Shown one piece after another: positions 61,776 through 64,000 of a stretch of 64,000 nucleotides of DNA. The first letter of the stretch is position 1. Each line of letters starts with the position of its first letter. This DNA is from Collinsella sp. AM33-4BH (GTDB taxonomy: Bacteria > Actinomycetota > Coriobacteriia > Coriobacteriales > Coriobacteriaceae): NCBI RefSeq assembly GCF_003469205.1, contig NZ_QSIN01000006.1, forward strand, positions 3,964-67,963, given 5' to 3'. The notes below the pieces were generated by a model. That model saw nothing but the letters and a program-made list of their open reading frames with translations. It did not search any database and was not told where the DNA came from. A program made the position numbers and the translations under genes.

Positions 61776-63086
61776 ATGAGCCAGTTCATCAACAACCCCG
61801 AGCACACCTTTGGTTTCGATACCCTGCAGCTTCATGTTGGCCAGGAGAGCGCCGACCCCGCATCCGACTCCCGCGCCGTGCCTATCTACCAGACCACGAG
61901 CTATGTGTTCCGCAACTCCCAGCACGCCGCCGATCGCTTTGGTCTTGCCGACACCGGTAACATCTACGGCCGTCTGACCAACTCCACCCAGGGCGTCTTT
62001 GAGGACCGTATCGCCGCGCTCGAGGGTGGCGTGGCCGGTCTTGCCGTCGCCTCCGGTGCCGCCGCCATCACCTATACCCTGCAGGCTCTTGCCCAGGCTG
62101 GTGACCACGTGGTGGCTCAGAAGACCATCTACGGCGGTTCCTACAACCTGCTCGAGCATACGCTCTCCCAGTTTGGCGTCGAGACCACGTTTGTCGATGC
62201 TCATAACCTGGAAGAGGTTGAGGGTGCCATCAAGGACAACACCACGGTCATCTACCTCGAGACGCTCGGCAACCCCAACTCCGACATCCCCAACATCGAC
62301 GCCATCTCCGAGATCGCCAAGAAGCACGGTCTGCCGGTTGTCGTCGACAACACCTTCGGCACCCCGTATCTGTTCCGTCCGCTGGAGCATGGTGCCAACA
62401 TCGTCGTCCACTCCGCAACCAAGTTCATCGGCGGCCACGGCACCTCGCTGGGCGGTGTGATTGTCGACGGCGGTAACTTCGATTGGAAGGCGAGTGGCAA
62501 GTACGCCCAGATCGCCGAGCCCAACCCCTCCTACCATGGTGTCTCGTTTGCCGAGGCTGCCGGCCCCGCCGCCTTCGCGACCTATGTCCGCGCTATCCTG
62601 CTGCGTGATGAGGGCGCCTGCATCAGCCCGTTCAACGCCTGGGTCCTGCTCCAGGGCACCGAGACTCTGTCGCTGCGCGTTGACCGTCATGTCGAGAACA
62701 CCAAGAAGGTCGTTGAGTTCCTGACCGGTGACAGCCACGTCGCCAAGGTGAACCACCCGAGCCTGCCTGAGCACCCCGATCACGAGCTCTATCAGAAGTA
62801 CTTCCCCAACGGCGGTGCCTCGATCTTTACCTTTGAGATTAAGGGTGGCCAGGAGGCAGCTTGGAAGTTCATCGATCATCTGCAGGTGTTCTCGCTGCTC
62901 GCCAACGTGGCCGACGTCAAGTCGCTCGTCGTGCACCCGGCTACTACCACGCACTCCCAGCTCTCTGCCGAGGAGCTCGCCGAGCAGAACATCACGCCCT
63001 CCACGATCCGTCTTTCCATCGGTACCGAGAACGCCGAGGATATCATTTGGGATCTGAAGCAGGCCTTCGCCGCGCTGGACGAGTAA
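61776..63086 (+). CDS. metY: O-acetylhomoserine sulfhydrylase
   Basis: A 436-residue PLP enzyme of the Cys/Met metabolism family, making homocysteine from O-acetylhomoserine and sulfide. The opening FGFDTLQLHVGQE and AVPIYQTTSYVFR are typical of MetY. The PLP lysine is Lys216 in SATKFIGGHG, with VDNTFGTPYL upstream supplying the cofactor aspartate. Length suits MetY (about 430) better than cystathionine gamma-synthase (about 390). The ATG at 61776 follows AAGGAG; the upstream in-frame start would overlap the leader. Flanked by a possible leader peptide and a divergent LysR gene. Strong terminator after it. Confidence 0.95.
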   Translation: MSQFINNPEHTFGFDTLQLHVGQESADPASDSRAVPIYQTTSYVFRNSQHAADRFGLADTGNIYGRLTNSTQGVFEDRIAALEGGVAGLAVASGAAAITYTLQALAQAGDHVVAQKTIYGGSYNLLEHTLSQFGVETTFVDAHNLEEVEGAIKDNTTVIYLETLGNPNSDIPNIDAISEIAKKHGLPVVVDNTFGTPYLFRPLEHGANIVVHSATKFIGGHGTSLGGVIVDGGNFDWKASGKYAQIAEPNPSYHGVSFAEAAGPAAFATYVRAILLRDEGACISPFNAWVLLQGTETLSLRVDRHVENTKKVVEFLTGDSHVAKVNHPSLPEHPDHELYQKYFPNGGASIFTFEIKGGQEAAWKFIDHLQVFSLLANVADVKSLVVHPATTTHSQLSAEELAEQNITPSTIRLSIGTENAEDIIWDLKQAFAALDE

Positions 63087-63149
63087 GGCGACTTGTGCAA
63101 GGACCCCTTGCGACTCGATAGGTATAACTGCATAAATGCCTGCTCAAGG

Positions 63150-63187
63150 CGCCTGCGCAAGCAATGGTTGCGCAGGCGTCTTTTTTG
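63150..63187 (+). terminator. metY terminator
   Basis: CGCCTGCGCAA (63150-63160) pairs perfectly with TTGCGCAGGCG (63168-63178), followed by TCTTTTTT. Confidence 0.95.
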
Positions 63188-63397
63188 CATAGGAAGGGCG
63201 CTATTACAGGGTTTTTGGCATGCTTTATGCATTTGAGTTGTGGAAAACTCCTGTTGAGAGGATGTGAGTTTTACGCAATTGACGTGCGCCTTTTGAGTAA
63301 AACCGCAGGTCGCGATTTGCTCGAGGTACTATGCAGCGCGATCGAATCACACGCAGCTCAAACGCAGCAAAAACGCACTACGGAGGTTTCCAGCTAC
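63188..63397 (+). other. upstream region of the secreted-protein gene
   Basis: With the terminator this makes a 311-bp gap without a gene. It holds GGAGG at 63382-63386 and an inverted TTGTGGAAAACTC-type stretch. I recognised no riboswitch or clear promoter. Confidence 0.4.
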
Positions 63398-64000
63398 ATG
63401 AGGATCGATTCACGAAAACCGAAAGCCGCTGCCCTTTCTGCCGCTCTGACCGTGGCACTTTTGGCAGGCGCCGGCGCAACTGATGCCCACGCGGCAACAC
63501 TGTCCGATACGGTTGGATCTACGCCGTCCGAGGCGACGCTGGTACAGCCCGTTGATTATCGCGGCGATGGTTATGGTTCCATGCAGGAGTGGAACGCCTC
63601 GATGGAGGCCAAGCGCGATTCCCTTGAGATGCGCGCTCAGATCATTATGAATATGTATGGCGACTATGCTACCGATGACGAGCGCGCTGTGCTGCAGGGT
63701 TGTATCGACGGTGCGGGTAGTCTGTTGACGATGGGGGAGGTCGACACGAAGTCGACCGAGCTCGATGAGCTGCGCACTGCGCTTGAGAATGCCAAGCGCG
63801 AAGCGCTCGAGGCCGCCGCAGCCGAGGCCGAGGCCGCCGAGGCCGCCCAGGCTTCGTATTACAACGCCGGCTCCGGCTTGTCTTACACGTCTGCTGCGTA
63901 TTACGCGAACGGCTCGGGTCTGACGCGCTCGAGCGGCGTCAATAACTATAACGGCCGCCGCGAGACTTATTACAGCAGCAACGTGTTGTATCACCACCGC
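63398..64000 (+). CDS. secreted repeat protein, 5' part (runs off the window)
   Basis: An open frame of at least 201 codons continuing past the end. A signal peptide (MRIDSRKPKAAALSAALTV..., cleavage likely after AHA near residue 32) is followed by a helical stretch with an Ala/Glu-rich coiled-coil-like segment (EAAAAEAEAAEAAQ near 145). After it come Tyr/Gly-rich repeats: SYYNAGSGLSYTS, AYYANGSGLTRSSG and YNGRRETYYSSNVLYH. The last type is known to me from Coriobacteria surface proteins, function unassigned. The ATG at 63398 follows GGAGG by 11 bases. The C-terminal domain is outside the window, so its role is undecided. Confidence 0.75.
   Translation, partial: MRIDSRKPKAAALSAALTVALLAGAGATDAHAATLSDTVGSTPSEATLVQPVDYRGDGYGSMQEWNASMEAKRDSLEMRAQIIMNMYGDYATDDERAVLQGCIDGAGSLLTMGEVDTKSTELDELRTALENAKREALEAAAAEAEAAEAAQASYYNAGSGLSYTSAAYYANGSGLTRSSGVNNYNGRRETYYSSNVLYHHR

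Overview
The window looks like a chromosomal segment of a human-gut Coriobacteriia bacterium, most likely Collinsella (C. aerofaciens or a close relative). This is an inference from gene content, high-GC codon use, Coriobacteria-style surface protein motifs, and an anaerobic lifestyle (class III ribonucleotide reductase). I could not run a database search. Almost everything is a standard chromosomal gene. The unusual part is the intergenic DNA.

Layout. 1-1.7 kb: 3' end of a 23S rRNA, then a 5S rRNA and a strong terminator. 1.8-17.3 kb: coaE, a lytic transglycosylase and all three excision-repair genes (uvrB, uvrA, uvrC), with two FAD enzymes, an Mrp-type ATPase, ybaK and a MurJ flippase carrying a long acidic N-terminal extension. 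17.6-28.1 kb: a probable sialic-acid uptake and catabolism cluster, made of a peptide-family ABC transporter (one gene fuses permease and ATPase), two tandem alpha/beta hydrolases (the second without its nucleophile), nanA, nanK and nanE. 28.2-34.9 kb: rapZ, whiA and the lower glycolytic genes gap, pgk, tpiA, gpmI. 35.0-41.5 kb: secG and a complete oligopeptide ABC operon.

41.5-52.3 kb: five tRNA genes (Leu, Gly x3 including the distal copy, Cys) plus tRNA-Val, a two-gene partner-switching module (SpoIIE-type phosphatase, and a STAS domain fused to an anti-sigma-type kinase), a GH13 alpha-glucosidase, and nrdD/nrdG behind a promoter with NrdR-like boxes. 52.3-54 kb: folate genes folE, an HD hydrolase and folB. 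54-64 kb: a metallopeptidase, a dipeptidase, a SlyD-type isomerase next to a UreE-like protein, a HAD phosphatase, a Fur/PerR regulator, acylphosphatase, a Gfo/Idh oxidoreductase, RNase HI, a LysR regulator, metY with a possible Cys-containing leader peptide, and the start of a secreted protein.

Main unusual signal: seven long intergenic palindromes (84-138 bp) with near-perfect arms. Their arms are unrelated in sequence, but four of them (41554, 41866, 51282, 51598) share a conserved asymmetric internal loop (CCGCA on one strand, AGGAC on the other). Two others (27250, 46095) share a second conserved core (apical stem GCGTAC/GTACGC with a purine-rich loop). Conserved loops with compensating arms point to families of structured DNA or RNA elements. 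They may overlap the Collinsella-1 RNA class predicted for this genus, which I could not compare. Other points: a shared palindrome just upstream of the -35 of three tRNA promoters, a duplicated tRNA-Gly 3' end, and a candidate sialic-acid operator.
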